From Siphlonurus alternatus (lineage: Eukaryota; Arthropoda; Insecta; Ephemeroptera; Siphlonuridae): a stretch of 64,000 nt of DNA. The notes beneath the pieces were generated by a model that was not told where the DNA came from, searched no databases, and saw only the letters and a program-made list of their open reading frames with translations. Below, in pieces: positions 1 through 11,488 of this stretch (its first letter is position 1; every line of letters begins with the position of its first letter). A program made the translations under genes and the position numbers. The stretch spans positions 18,388-82,387 of the forward strand of contig CATKWE010000031.1 of assembly GCA_949825025.1 (NCBI GenBank). Reading direction: 5' to 3'.

Positions 1-905
1 CGTTCAACTAGTGATATAATTCATTTTCAACACTACTACTTACTATTTAACATCAATAGGGTATAGTCAGATTGATGGGAGTTTCGCGACGAAGAAGGAT
101 TTTTCTGATATTTTCATCGTAATTAAGAAGTTCAATGGGTTGGCTGCACGGCCGATTTTAAGTGGCGGAAACGAAAGAGGAGGTGCTGAAATGCAGGTGT
201 GAATTTTATGCGAATTTTTTGAGCACTGTAACTTTGTATAAATGCAGTTTTAAAAGATGCATTTCACCTGGAGGCCATCGCCTACCGCCTTTGACGTCAT
301 CGAAATGTCAGGTTCGGTTCACTATAGATATGCATACCTGTACGCACCTGCATAACAGGTAGCCAATCAAAAACAATCTAGCCAAAATTCAAAATTTCAA
401 ATGCCTAGCCTATCGAAGTGGATGAGTTTTAAAACTTAAAAAATGCACATTATTCCATGTACGCGTACTGTAAAAACACACTGGGAGATAAGTAATATTA
501 CAAACATACCTTTCATCATATTTAAATAATAGAAATTGTTTCTCAAATAGTTTCATTTTATTGAAGAGAAGATGCAATATCAAGTCCTTCCACCACTTTC
601 AGTTTTTAAATGATTTTGGCGCTGTTAGCAGCAATCAGCCAATGAAAATGTGTAAATTTATCATACTGCATGGACTCCTTCCGTATCTGCTGAATATCTA
701 TTGAATTATTATATTAAACCTAAAACTGAGTCTCTTTTCTTATCTACGAAGATAGTAGGATGCCGTAGGATTCATATTTAACTTTATTAAGACCCTTGAA
801 TCATAATTTTCAAATGTCTTTTCAACCCCCTATTTGCTGCTGCTAAAACCATTAGTGGAATGATTGAAAAATAAATACAGTTTTAATTTCAACATTCTTA
901 GCATG

Positions 906-977
906 GGCGTCTGTGGCCTAGTGGAAGTACACTCGTCATCCACGCAGAAGTTTTAGGTTCAAATCCCCTCTGGGTCA
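906..977 (+). other. tRNA-like segment with A and B boxes (left arm)
   Basis: A Pol III A-box-like TGGCCTAGTGG lies at 914-924 and a B-box GGTTCAAATCC at 956-966, at tRNA-like spacing. The T-stem does not pair properly (TTAGG against CCCCT) and the acceptor ends do not match, so this is a tRNA-derived relic or SINE head, not a working tRNA gene. Confidence 0.6.
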
Positions 978-1263
978 TTTTATATTTTTAGTAGCACGAG
1001 GAAGTTTATTTCACATTTTTAATTCAGACGGGGTAAAATTGTTTTGTTTTTTATGATTGGTTATTAATTTTTCTATCATTGTATGACACGCTTTTTTTTT
1101 TTTTTTTTTTTTTTTTGGAAAGTTTTTGAAGTGCGTATTTATATGAAAAAGTTTGACTTATAATAGTATAATATATTTATATTGTAAGAAATAATAATAT
1201 TATTTTACCCCGTCTGCATTAAAAATGTGAAATAAACTTCTTCGTGCTACTAAAAATATAAAA

Positions 1264-1335
1264 TGACCCAGAGGGGATTTGAACCTAAAACTTCTGCATG
1301 GATGACGAGTGTACTTCCACTAGGCTACAGACGCC
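1264..1335 (-). other. tRNA-like segment with A and B boxes (right arm copy)
   Basis: This is the mirror image of the tRNA-like segment at 906-977. It keeps the B-box and has one change in the A-box region (GGCCTA versus the complement of TAGGCTA). It faces the other copy across the poly-T spacer. Confidence 0.58.
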
Positions 1336-2149
1336 CATGCTAAGAATGTTGAAATTAAAACTGTATATATTTATTTTTCAATCATTCCACTAATGGTTTT
1401 AGCAGCAGCAAATAGGGGGTTGAAAAGACATTTGAAAATTATGATTCAAGGGGTCTTAATAAAGTTAAATATGAATCCTACGGCATCCTACTATCTTCGT
1501 AGATAAGAAAAGAGACTCAGTTTTAGGTTTAATATAATAATTCAATAGATATTCAGCAGATACGGAAGGAGTCCAGTATGATAAATTTACACATTTTCAT
1601 TGGCTGATTGCTGCTAACAGCGCCAAAATCATTTAAAAACTGAAAGTGGTGGAAGGACTTGATATTGCATCTTCTCTTCAATAAAATGAAACTATTTGAG
1701 AAACAATTTCTATTATTTAAATATGATGAAAGGTATGTTTGTAATATTACTTATCTCCCAGTGTGTTTTTACAGTACGCGTACATGGAATAATGTGCATT
1801 TTTTAAGTTTTAAAACTCATCCACTTCGATAGGCTAGGCATTTGAAATTTTGAATTTTGGCTAGATTGTTTTTGATTGGCTACCTGTTATGCAGGTGCGT
1901 ACAGGTATGCATATCTATAGTGAACCGAACCTGACATTTCGATGACGTCAAAGGCGGTAGGCGATGGCCTCCAGGTGAAATGCATCTTTTAAAACTGCAT
2001 TTATACAAAGTTACAGTGCTCAAAAAATTCGCATAAAATTCACACCTGCATTTCAGCACCTCCTCTTTCGTTTCCGCCACTTAAAATCGGCCGTGCAGCC
2101 AACCCATTGTAAATTGACAATAATCGTGTAATTTTTTAAAACCTTTTTA

Positions 2150-2512
2150 AACGGACAACCTTCATGATAAAAATTTACTGTAGAAATGAATAGAGGGTAC
2201 CAAATTACGCTAATCTGAATTTTTTCCAGATTTTTTTTTAACCCCGGAACTATTTTTAAATCATGGTTATTGAAATTTCTGTAAGTTAAATTGGCACCCC
2301 TGAATCCTTAATAAAAAGAATCTAGTGCCTAGATACCTATAGACGCATCCTAGGGGGCATGGCCGCACTTTCAATAACTATTAAAAATTATTAGTTAAAT
2401 TTATTTAAAATTGGGACTAAACAAATCTGAAAAAATCAGAGTAGCATTATTTGGTACCCTCTATTCATTTCTGCAGTAAAAAAATTTCATGCAAGTTATC
2501 CATTCATAATGA
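2150..2512. mobile_element. Foldback MITE, family A core with family B-like ends
   Basis: Inverted arms pair 'gaatagagggtacc' near 2187 with 'ggtaccctctattc' near 2452, and the CAGATT/AATCTG blocks pair further inside. The outer ends (GACAACCTTCATGA at the left and the degenerate complement at the right) look like family B, while the inner arms look like family A. The centre carries diverged unique sequence in place of the usual GACGTCAC blocks. Confidence 0.75.
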
Positions 2513-3527
2513 TAATGATTCAAATTAAGACACTTGTTTAATTATACTTTACTTCATTTCTTCAGCTTTTTGGAGGGTGAGAACTAAATTTGTTTAAAAT
2601 AATTATACTACATTTTTATCAAGGTGGTACTACCTGATTTCAAGCCTATGACATCATCAAACGCCAATCACAGTTAATAAAAATGATCTTATGGTCTTTA
2701 AATACAATTTTTTGTTAACATTGCAGCACTCTTAAAAATGTTGGAAAATTTAAAATATAGCAACAATTATTTTATATAAAAAATTCGTAATTGCAGCATA
2801 ACTGACAACATATTTTTTAAGCTTATTGCAAACAAAATGTGGACGAAAATACGATGTTCTTTTTTTATGTATGTGTGAAATTTTAAGCCATTGTAGTGTA
2901 CAATATTTTGCTTCGTGTTCTGATAGGCTTAATATTTTACGGTATAATAAACCGTTCATTTAGTCAATACGAAGTGAATAATCCAGCCTGCCGACAGTAA
3001 ATTGATTCACGTTGTTTTGTGTCGTGGCCAGATTTGTCACTAATTGATTTCCATACTTGACGTTGTGAGTGAACGAGATGACGTCACACCAGGAAAACCC
3101 TGGAAAATATTTGGACACGTAATTATTGTTCACTTTTAACTCATTTTTTAACCTTCCAACAAGTTTGAAAAATATTTCAATATTTGCAAATATTTTCTAT
3201 ATAAATCAGCTACCACATTTTTCAGGAAAATGTTAATGGTATTTGCTGATGTTTTGTGGTGTACCTAAAATCTATATAGGGAAACAGATTACAGATTTAA
3301 ATTTGGGGAATTTCATATTTTTTAAAAATATCTTGACCATCTATTTAAAGTTGTTCTTTACCTTAAAATCATTGCAACTCTCTTTTCGTGAACATAACAT
3401 TTATTTTTATTATTTTAAATTTAATAAAATTTAACATTTAATACGTGACCCTTCAACTGTTGACAATGCCTTCGTTGTTACATTTTCAATTTAGCAAACT
3501 GTACTGCAATGCAATAAAATACAATAT
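2513..3527. other. No recognisable feature
   Basis: AT-rich DNA. One isolated TGACGTCAC palindrome sits near 3079. No coding frame or repeat partner was seen. Confidence 0.55.
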
Positions 3528-3841
3528 AGTATCGACCTTAATTTTTGTTATTGCAGAAATGCATAGAGGGTGCAAAGTTATGCTACCCTGATTTTTTTTC
3601 AGAATTTTACAGCCCTGGAAGTATTTTTTAAAAATTATTGAAATTCCTTTTTGCGACGTCACGAGGCGGCAAATCCTATCCTTTTCTTAAGGAGCAGTGT
3701 CTCGTGACATCACAAAAAGGACTTTCAATATTTTTTTAAAAATAGTTCCCGGTCTGTAAAAAATCTGAAAAACATCAGGGTATCATAACTTTGCATGCTC
3801 TATCCATTTCTGCAATAAAAAATTGAGTTTGATACTCCATT
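3528..3841. mobile_element. Family A foldback MITE
   Basis: The arms run from AGTATCGACC to GATACTCCAT. Each arm has the family blocks: TATTGCAGAAATG-CATAGAGGGTGCAAAG, then CTGATTTTTT, then a stretch ending in a GACGTCAC-type palindrome. The central CTTTTCTTAAGGAG (about 3681-3694) is the intact TTAA site that is interrupted in the copy at 56746-57491. The extreme left end (AATGG) is missing. Confidence 0.88.
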
Positions 3842-4652
3842 GTACTCATCGTGGTATCTCATTCCGGACGAAATGGAATAAAAAATTATATGCTCTATAC
3901 TTACTTCCTGACAAAAGAAAAAAATACGTGTAACTACATAAATTTATAATAACAACTGCACAATCGTAAGACACTTCAGACTTGATATTATTATAGTTAA
4001 AAGAAATTATTAACAAACAATATGAGCAATCAGAAAGATAATTAGAACATAATATTATTTCAAATTTACTCCCTCTGTATTTAAATTGAAAACATCATTA
4101 TGCTATCTTGAATATATGATCAGTTGATTACGTTAAATATTAATTAATGACAAACGTATGGAATAACAATATTAATTAATTGTTTTCTTCACAAATTAAG
4201 TTACTAAAATTTTGAACAATATTTGTATCACAAATAAGCAATAATTAGTGTGAAAATTGAATTACCTGTTTAAATAACACCTTGTAAAGATCAAGCCTAA
4301 TTTATTCTGTGTCTTACAGAAATTTCGATCAATGGCTTCCAATTAGACAGTCCCCACGTATATCAAGACAAGGTATTAAGTTAATTAATTATCCTCAGCT
4401 AGAGATGAGCGAGCATTAGAAGCAGCCTGCTTCGTTTTATTTATTTAAACTACAGTTAGAAAAAAGTAACAGTTCACAGGAAGTCTTATGTGATCACTGA
4501 TTCAAATTAAATATTGTCATTGAAATCAGGACAATCGCCTATCCGAATCAAAATAAATCTCATATTTTATTTCACTTTTAATCTATAATTTCCTCTATTT
4601 TGATCTATTTTCGAGCAAAATTATTTACTTTTACTGAAATGCTGAAATAAGA
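3842..4652. other. No recognisable feature
   Basis: AT-rich DNA with no repeat partner recognised and no plausible coding frame. Confidence 0.5.
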
Positions 4653-4863
4653 ATACAGTCAAATTTATGTAACATTCCCGCCGGAAGTAAGAGGTTTTTG
4701 ACATCTTATTCGTATTTACAATATCAAACTTTGGCTACAGGCTTCTAAGAAGAGTACTAACATGTTTGCAAATTTTCAAGACTTATAAACATGAAGAAGA
4801 CGATCAGAAATCTCTCACTTCCGGCTACTTCCAGCAGGAATATTACGTAAATTTGATTGTAGG
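4653..4863. mobile_element. Family J foldback MITE
   Basis: The TIRs read TACAGTCAAATTTATGTAAC at the left and GTAAATTTGATTGTA at the right. Each is followed inward by GCCGGAAGT / CTTCCGGC blocks. A second copy lies at 10799-11014, and the internal 'gtactaacatgtttgcaaa' (or its complement) is shared. Confidence 0.85.
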
Positions 4864-5329
4864 AAAGAATGAAGCCTTAAACTTCCGGCTTCTTCCGGAG
4901 GGAATATTATGTAAATTTGTCTATATTTTCTGATAAAATATCACATTTCAGAAAGTATCAAAAGCTTCTGCAGTATCTTATGGTAAAAAAATTTACCAGC
5001 ATTTGAAAGCATATAACAAGCATTCTGTATTTTCTGGTGAAGGTGTAGTGTATACAGTTCAACAAATTTAAGATTACACTGGAAATAGCCGGAAGTGGAA
5101 AGATAACTAAATTAACTAAACAATACTATGAAATATCTTTTACTCTGCAAATAGATTTAATATTAGGGATTTCAACCTATGTACAAAGTTTTATATATAT
5201 TTTTTTTATGCATTATCATTGTTGAGTCAAAATTCTTCCACTTCCGGTGGTCATCTTAATTTTGCTCAACTGTAGGCATTACCTAACAGTCATATTATGC
5301 AATATGATAATATTTCAACCTACACTCTA
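4864..5329. other. Degraded family J-like fragments
   Basis: ACTTCCGGCTTCTTCCGG followed by AATATTATGTAAATTTG (about 4880-4920) is a second right-end-like J fragment. GCCGGAAGTGG near 5089 and CCACTTCCGG near 5238 form a further weak inverted pair. The rest is AT-rich. Confidence 0.5.
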
Positions 5330-5459
5330 ACAGATCTTAAATTACCTGTAGACTCTATGGCTAGCTAGCTTCGAGAAATGTTTAGCCGTATGTCTGGATG
5401 GTATAAAGCAAAAGACGATCGCCGCGCGCTGTCGAATCTACACGTAAACTAAGATCTGT
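5330..5459. mobile_element. Short foldback element
   Basis: ACAGATCTTAAATTAC at 5330 pairs with the complement ending in AGATCTGT at 5459, and the match continues to TGTAGA/TCTACA. The loop contains a GC-rich CGCCGCGCGC stretch. Confidence 0.65.
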
Positions 5460-5557
5460 CATTAACAGGTATTAGCAATGTAAACAATATGTACCTCACG
5501 GTTCTTTATGTGTGATAAATAAATACAAATAATACAAAATGTATAATATAAGACACA

Positions 5558-5811
5558 TCAGAGACCCTACAGAGACCTCCGTGTCTTATGGCCAGGGATT
5601 TGATCAGAGTTTCACTGTTTCTGAGAGTGGCGGCGCTGTTAAATGTTCGGCACGGCCCAGTTCTTGCTGACTGAAATTGCCCGCGCAGCCAGCGAGAACC
5701 GGGCCGTGCCGCTGCGATTCAGTAGCGCCGCCACTCTCAGTTACAGTGAAGCTTATCCAAGTTGGTCAAATTTCTGGCCATAAGACACGGAGGTCTCTGT
5801 AGGGTCTCTGA
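5558..5811. mobile_element. 254-bp GC-rich hairpin MITE
   Basis: TCAGAGACCCTACAGAGACC (5558) pairs with the complementary right end (5811). Both arms then carry CGTGTCTTATGGCCAG or its complement, and GAGAGTGGCGGCGCT pairs with AGCGCCGCCACTCTC inside. The apex is a shorter imperfect hairpin of GGCACGGCCC/GGGCCGTGCC. It is markedly GC-richer than its surroundings. Single copy here. Confidence 0.85.
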
Positions 5812-7588
5812 AGATACAAAAGTGTCTGAGAAATTTCAAAAATTCAAATTTGCCGCCAAAAAAAGTTATTTCCAGAGTGATTGTTGAACTGCTTTGACTG
5901 TATAGGATATCTCGTGAAGAATTCTTTAGAAAACGCCGAGTCATTAGCAACATGCTGCCCCTCGAGTGACGCCTCGTTAATTAATTTAGAAACACCTTTT
6001 AATACACCTACCTGATGTAAAATGAAAAGTTTGTCGCTATATTTTTATATTAATAAAGAAGTTCTTAACAAGAAAAAAAAACAAGATTATAAAAAATAAG
6101 TTGATGAAATATGAAACTTGGTGGATATAAAAACATCCGTTTGGCATTATTAAAATTAATTAATAAGTATTTTTGTGAACTAAAATGTCAAGGAATTAAA
6201 GTAGAGTTAGCATCAACTATTAACAGGAAAAAAAAGTTATAATTTTCTAAAAATTGTTCAATAAGTGGTTCTTTAAAATGGATCTGTAATATAAAAAAAC
6301 ATAATTATAACTCACATAGATTTTCCACGAAAAATAATAAAAAAAAGTCTGGGTATACGATGAGTCTCTAGCATGGGACTTACCTAAAAAATACCCTCGA
6401 AGATTTTAAAAAAACACCTGGAAAAGACAAAAGACCCTCGGAAAAAAAATGCGTAATGAGATGGTAATTTTAAGAAAAAAAATGGTTTAAAATAACTCTT
6501 TAAGTTGGTAAAATTTAACAAATTGTTTGTTATGTACATTTTTATCAACTTTTCATGGTGAAGTTTTCACTCCGTGTAAACGTTGGTATGTTAAAAATAT
6601 AGTGATGTCCTATGACTCAAGTCATTAACCAAACACCGATTTAAAAAAAAAAAAAAAAAATGCTCTTAACAATTTTACAAAAAAAAAGTAAATAAATAAA
6701 AAAAAAAAAAAAAGAAAAAATCTTATGGAAGTTAAAATGAAAGATTAGGTTTGATATGGAGGACTGCAGTTTGAAAAAATTAATTGAAAATAACAATATA
6801 TTTTTATTTTTTACCAACAGCCCATGTAAACTCTATTTTAAGGAAATCAAATCACATATACCATAAGTTTATCATATCTTTAAAGTACGAAAAATAATAT
6901 TGTGGGATATAAAACCACCATGAATTCAAGGGTTGTATTCACCCCTTTCCTTGAATGTGCTCCAAAAACTGCTGATCAATGTTTAAACTAAGCATCAAAA
7001 TAACATGTGTAATATGTGCTCTCCACTCCATTTTACGACCATGGTCCATTTTAATATAATGAATTGCAGCTAGTTATTAATTTTTTTTTGTTCATTTAAT
7101 TATAACACAAAATAATACAGCTTGCATAATTTATTATGCGCAAATACCTCAATTATTTTTATAATGTAAAATAAAAAAAAAAATGTTAATGTTTCCACGT
7201 AAATTTTACAATAAATTCAGTGATGTAAAATACTGTATTGTTGGGAGTTTCAATACAACAGTACAATACTATAATTAATATTAATTTATTGTGATTATTC
7301 TAAACAATAAATTAATATTTAATAACATAATATAATTATGATATTGACTGATTGTAATAATACTCCAATGAATTTGATTGCATTAGCAACATTATTACTA
7401 TAATTAAACTCATTCTGTGTTCGAGTGATTATAATTATGGGTATATAAATTTCAATGCAGTAACGTAATTTGCTTTTAACTCAATGCAGTTTTAAGTGCA
7501 GTGTAATGTTGCATAAATTCATATGCAGTTAGTATTGACTTTAGATATTGAAGTTGTCATTAATCACGTAAACAGCTGATCATTGTGT
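5812..7588. other. AT-rich spacer with poly-A runs
   Basis: A-rich tracts lie at 6642-6660 and 6700-6720. TAATATTAATTTATTG near 7275 and its near-complement at about 7305 form a minor inverted repeat. No coding frame or transposon family was recognised. Confidence 0.5.
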
Positions 7589-7611
7589 CAATCACTACGT
7601 TTACATGACGT

Positions 7612-7676
7612 TTAATACGTATTCGTTGACGACGCCTCATTAGAATAACATTATCCGTCGTCAACTAATACGTATT
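7612..7676. repeat. Internal palindrome inside the left arm
   Basis: TTAATACGTATTCGTTGACG pairs with CGTCAACTAATACGTATTAA about 30 bp away. The block is absent from the right arm at the matching place (about 10020), so it was gained in one arm or lost from the other. Confidence 0.75.
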
Positions 7677-8674
7677 AACCCATTAGCGCCCAGAGGCTCC
7701 ATGTGGGCTTGCAAAATTTGTTAATGAATTAAAATAATTATTAATTCGGTTTTCAGAGTAAGAGCAAAACTGATGGTTTTAATCAAAAGTAAATAGTATG
7801 GGGATCATAATGAAAAAAAAAATTGATCAAAAACCAAAATTTGAACTTACTAGGATAGTTCAAAATTTTTGCAGTTTTTTGAATGGCATTTTGGAAAAGT
7901 ACTTTTTTTAACCATTCAAAATAAATTATATAATATAAATAAAATTGAACAAAACTTATATTTTTATAACAACCAATGAACTCGGAATATGGCCATGTAA
8001 TTTTTTGGGGGTGAAAAATTTTTTTTGGGCAGTAGAAACGCAAATCAAACTAGAAGTCCCGTATGGAGCCTCTGGGCGCTTACAGTGTCATTTTGCTTAA
8101 AAACAACAATTCAATATAAAACATCATATTTACACTTTTTATCTCCGCATTTTCCAGAAAAGGGTTAATTTGAATGATATTTAATTAAAAATCTTCCCCA
8201 CCCCCAAATTTGATCCTTTTGGGGGTGGGGTAGTTTTTGAAAAAATCAAAATTTTGCTAATTTTTCATTTCATATATAGAAAACCTGTACTAAAGTTGGT
8301 TTAAAAATTAATTTGAAAGTATTTTTGTCAGTGTCCTAAATTTGGGTTAATTTGGGGTTGGGGTAACACTAGAATATTTAATATATTTTACAAAATAATT
8401 TCTTTTTTTCTGTTTTTTATCCTATAAGGCATAGATAATTATTATTATTAATATTATTTTAAGACACTAATAGGAACAAGGTATCCCTAATCTGGGTACC
8501 TTGCTAGTGTAAATACCATGATACAAAGGCTATTATAATAAAAGCAATGGCCGGGTTGTCCTATTTCTGTAGATTATTTCTAGAAATAATGTAAGAATAA
8601 TTTCTTAGATTATTTCACAAAACTGAAAACAGTAGTAATTTTTTACGCATAGTTTAGGATTTTTTCGTGTCGAA

Positions 8675-8881
8675 ATATCGCCCCTGGTCCGCAATAATGA
8701 GATATCTGCTTCCCATAATCTCATTGCAATAATGAGCTATCTGCTTTTTCAGATGAGCGCAACAATGAGCTTTGTTTTATACCAATTTACGGCTCATGAA
8801 AGAGCAGATAGCTCATTATTGCAAGAAAATCACGAAATCATGGTAAGCAGATGGCTAATTATTCCGGACAAGGGACAATAT
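8675..8881. mobile_element. Family H palindromic MITE, nested
   Basis: The ends are ATATCGCCCCTGGTCC and GGACAAGGGACAATAT. Repeated inverted blocks of AATAATGAGCTATCTGC occur inside. It lies in the central region between the arms of the 7589-10046 element. A sister copy is at 17513-17724. Confidence 0.88.
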
Positions 8882-9410
8882 GCATCGGAGCAAGCTATAA
8901 TGCTTGCGCTCCAGTGGAGTACACGTGGGGGGTTGCTCATCGTCTTGGCGACGGTGTTTAGCTTCTGTATTGAAGCCCTCTTCGAAATTTTTATGTAGAA
9001 AAATAAAATGTTGCCCAAGAGAAGAACAATTATATAAGCAACCACAAAAAAGAATCGCGCTAGAGCTGCAAGCACTAGCAATGACCATACCTGTGTCATT
9101 TCATTTATTTATATATCAATAAGTGAAAACAAAAAAAAACAAAGTGTATTTTTTTTACAGTACATAAGAACGATGCCATTTTCCTTACGGGGTAAGCCAT
9201 AGCAAAGCACCACTACCGCGCCCTTCCACATATGGACCTCCACACCACTATGCTCTTCCACAAACCATATGAACTTTCTCAGAAACACTCATTATCGGAC
9301 AAATCAAATCTAAACTGCATCACCAAAATTACCATTTGTTTCTCAACATGCAATATTTTATAACGTAATAAGAGCTCATGATATAGGAAAACATAGACCC
9401 TGAACTTGTC
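8882..9410. other. Unique centre of the 2.46-kb foldback
   Basis: This includes 'gcatcggagcaagctataat' onward, with higher GC than the surroundings. Short overlapping open frames occur on both strands (for example 8732-8998), but they cross into MITE H and resemble no protein I know. It could be a captured genomic fragment or the remnant of an element's internal region. Confidence 0.45.
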
Positions 9411-10065
9411 ATAATAGCCTTTGTAACTTATAATTTACCCTAACAAATGTACCCTATAGATTAGGGTAACCTTCTTCCTAGTGTGTTATATAATAAAAAT
9501 TATTGCTTATAAAATGAAAAACAGGAAAAGAAAAGATTTTGAGAAAATATACAATACATTCTATAGTGTTACCCCAACCCCAAAATTAACCCCAATTAGG
9601 GACTTTTGGCAAAATTACTTAAAAAAAAAATTTTAAATCAATTTTTATATGGTTTTTCTATATTCAAACCATAAATTAGAATACAATATAATTTTAAAAA
9701 AATTGCCCCCACCCCCAAAATTATAAAATTTGAAAGTTAGGGGGAATTATTACTAATTCAAACATTAATTAACCCTTTTCCATCAAAAAAAATAATAAAA
9801 AAAATAAATAATATCGAATTGCTATTTTAAAGTAAAATGACACTGTAGGCGCCCAGAGGCTCCATATGGTACAAAAACTTCAAATGCCCATAAAAATTCG
9901 AATTTGCCAAGAAAAAATTTTTTTTTTGTAAATTTGGGTTACATTTACTTAGCTTTATAAGAATTTCATACTTGCAAGAAAAATTTTTACCAAAAGTTTT
10001 TCTGGGCGCTAATGGGTTAAGCACCATCATGTAAACGTAGTGATTGTGTGTTTTATAAAGACTCT

Positions 10066-10157
10066 GATATGATTGGACAACTTTCATGAATTTTTTTTAT
10101 TGCATATTTGTACAGAAGAAGATATAATAACATATATTCAGACTATTGTCAATATAT
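10066..10157. mobile_element. Family B MITE, left-end fragment
   Basis: TTGGACAACTTTCATGAATT followed by TTATTGCATATTTG matches the family B left terminus. The copy breaks off where family I sequence begins at about 10158. Confidence 0.65.
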
Positions 10158-10490
10158 ATGGCAGCACCACGAGATTGTTGGGTTGCTTACTTACAGGACA
10201 ACGCTCAGATGTTTACCTCCCCTCACTTCCCCTACTGTTATCAAATTGTACACTCTAAAGCATTGAAAAAAATAAAAAAATTAAAATAAAACTGACTTTG
10301 TTGCCAAGTATAATTATTTAGGGACATGAAAATGTAGTTTGTGTATTCTTAATGAACTATAGCAGATGGTACTGAAACGATATAAAAAATGTAATTATTG
10401 CCGTTTGAATTGACAATTAATTTTTTTTCTACATTTTCTCCCTTACACGCTGCTGATGCAACACAACAATATATGGCACGGCAGGCTCCT
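10158..10490. mobile_element. Family I MITE (diverged copy)
   Basis: GCACCACGAGATTGTTGGG and TGTTTACCTCCCCTC match the left arm of the element at 45406-45805. The internal ACTTTGTTG...TTATTTA...GGACA and GCAGATG order is shared. The right arm is degraded (CAACACAACAATATATGGCA). Confidence 0.65.
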
Positions 10491-10798
10491 GTAAAGTATG
10501 CAATATGCCTTACAGTGACGGTACGTGGGATTAGCCTATCATACTGCATACTTTTCAAGGAATGTCATTTCTTCATGATGCAGTTTTGAAATACATAAGC
10601 TAGACTGAAAAGTGCATAAAAATGCATACTTTGTTATTGTCTTCTCAAGAATGCAAGCTTTGAGTTGCATTGTTGAGGAATGTATTATTATGACAACAAA
10701 CGTTATTTGAAATCACTGTATTGTATACGACGTAGCAAGGAGAATATGGAACAACTTAGCTGCTTTCCTGCACATAAATTTAAGTATGTACATAAAAT
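10491..10798. other. No recognisable feature
   Basis: AT-rich sequence with a few short open frames. No repeat partner was found in the window. Confidence 0.45.
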
Positions 10799-11014
10799 AC
10801 AGTCAAATTTATGTAACACTCCTGCCGGAAGTAGCCGGAAGTGAGAGTTTTTAGGGCGTTTTGTTCATGTCTGAGTCTTGAAAATTTGCAAACATGTTAG
10901 TACTCTTCTTACGAACCTGTAGTCAAAATTTCAAAATGTAAATAAGAACAGGAAAGACAGAAAACACTCACTTCCAGCTACTTCCGGCAGGAATTTTAAA
11001 TTGATTGTAGAGTA
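10799..11014. mobile_element. Family J foldback MITE
   Basis: Starts TACAGTCAAATTTATGTAAC and ends AAATTGATTGTA. It carries GCCGGAAGTAGCCGGAAGT at the left and the matching ACTTCCAGCTACTTCCGGC at the right. It matches 4653-4863 throughout. Confidence 0.85.
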
Positions 11015-11039
11015 CTGATATTATAAAAATATTGCATTG

Positions 11040-11285
11040 ATGTACCATGCGCTTTTATAAATAGACAATCTTCATTATTTGTTTTTATTGCATATTTGGA
11101 TACAGGACTTCGAGTTAAGTATTAATTGTCAATAAAATTGAAAACACTATGACGTCATAGTCATGCAAAAATTTAACACTCAAAGCATCGAGAAAGACGA
11201 TGTTATGACGTCGTAGCGTTTTCTCTTAGATTTTCAGGGCGTTAGAGGGTTCAAAAACATTAGCAACTCCCAAATACAGTATTTA
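11040..11285. mobile_element. Family B MITE, incomplete
   Basis: ATTGCATATTTGGATACAGG, CTATGACGTCATAGTCATGC and GGGCGTTAGAGGGTTCAAAA match family B in order. The right end after the GTTCAAAA block is lost. Confidence 0.75.
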
Positions 11286-11488
11286 GATTGTTTCTTTGTT
11301 GAAAAAAGATAATATGTTTAATTCACCTTGAAACAAAATGGCGTTCTCAAGCCTTTAGGCTCAGTTCTAATGTGTAATAGGTTGCATATAACCACTGAGG
11401 GTAAAGGACAATGCGAATAAATATTAATTGTTTGAATGAAATATCGATATATAGTTTAATTATATTTATACTTGTACGTTTATTGTAT

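Larger units (their letters stand above)
134..2108. repeat. Near-identical 2-kb inverted repeat (arms ~907 bp, spacer 160 bp)
   Basis: The left arm (134-1040) and right arm (1201-2108) are reverse complements with only a few mismatches and about one net indel. The coordinate sum is 2242 in the outer part and 2241 in the inner part. Both arms hold the same 66-codon open frame in mirror image (162-362 and 1880-2080), which I take as a by-product and not a gene. The spacer (1041-1200) is AT-rich and contains a run of 25 T (1092-1116). No target-site duplication is evident at the outer edges. It may be a long-TIR foldback transposon, a recent inverted duplication, or an assembly fold-back artefact; the few scattered mismatches argue mildly against the last. 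Confidence 0.93.
7589..10046. mobile_element. Old long-TIR (foldback) element, 2.46 kb
   Basis: CAATCACTACGTTTACATGA at 7589 is mirrored by the complement ending at 10046. The arms (about 7589-8560 and 9410-10046) remain alignable through several blocks: AACCCATTAGCGCCCAG / CTGGGCGCTAATGGGTT, AGTGTCATTTT / AAAATGACACT, GGGGTTGGGGTAACACTA / TAGTGTTACCCCAACCCC, and GGGTACCTTGCTAGTGT / diverged complement. Arm identity is much lower than in the 134-2108 repeat, with indels, so this is older. The flanks are GTGT at the left and TGTG at the right. The centre (8882-9400) is partly higher-complexity sequence with no recognisable transposase. Confidence 0.85.

Noticed and set aside
162..362. 66-codon frame repeated in mirror image at 1880-2080
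   Set aside because: Identity follows from the inverted repeat. The peptide shows no recognisable motif and occurs nowhere else here.
906..977. A functional tRNA gene
   Set aside because: A- and B-boxes are present, but the T-stem and acceptor stem do not pair.
8732..8998. 88-codon frame
   Set aside because: Its first half is MITE H sequence.
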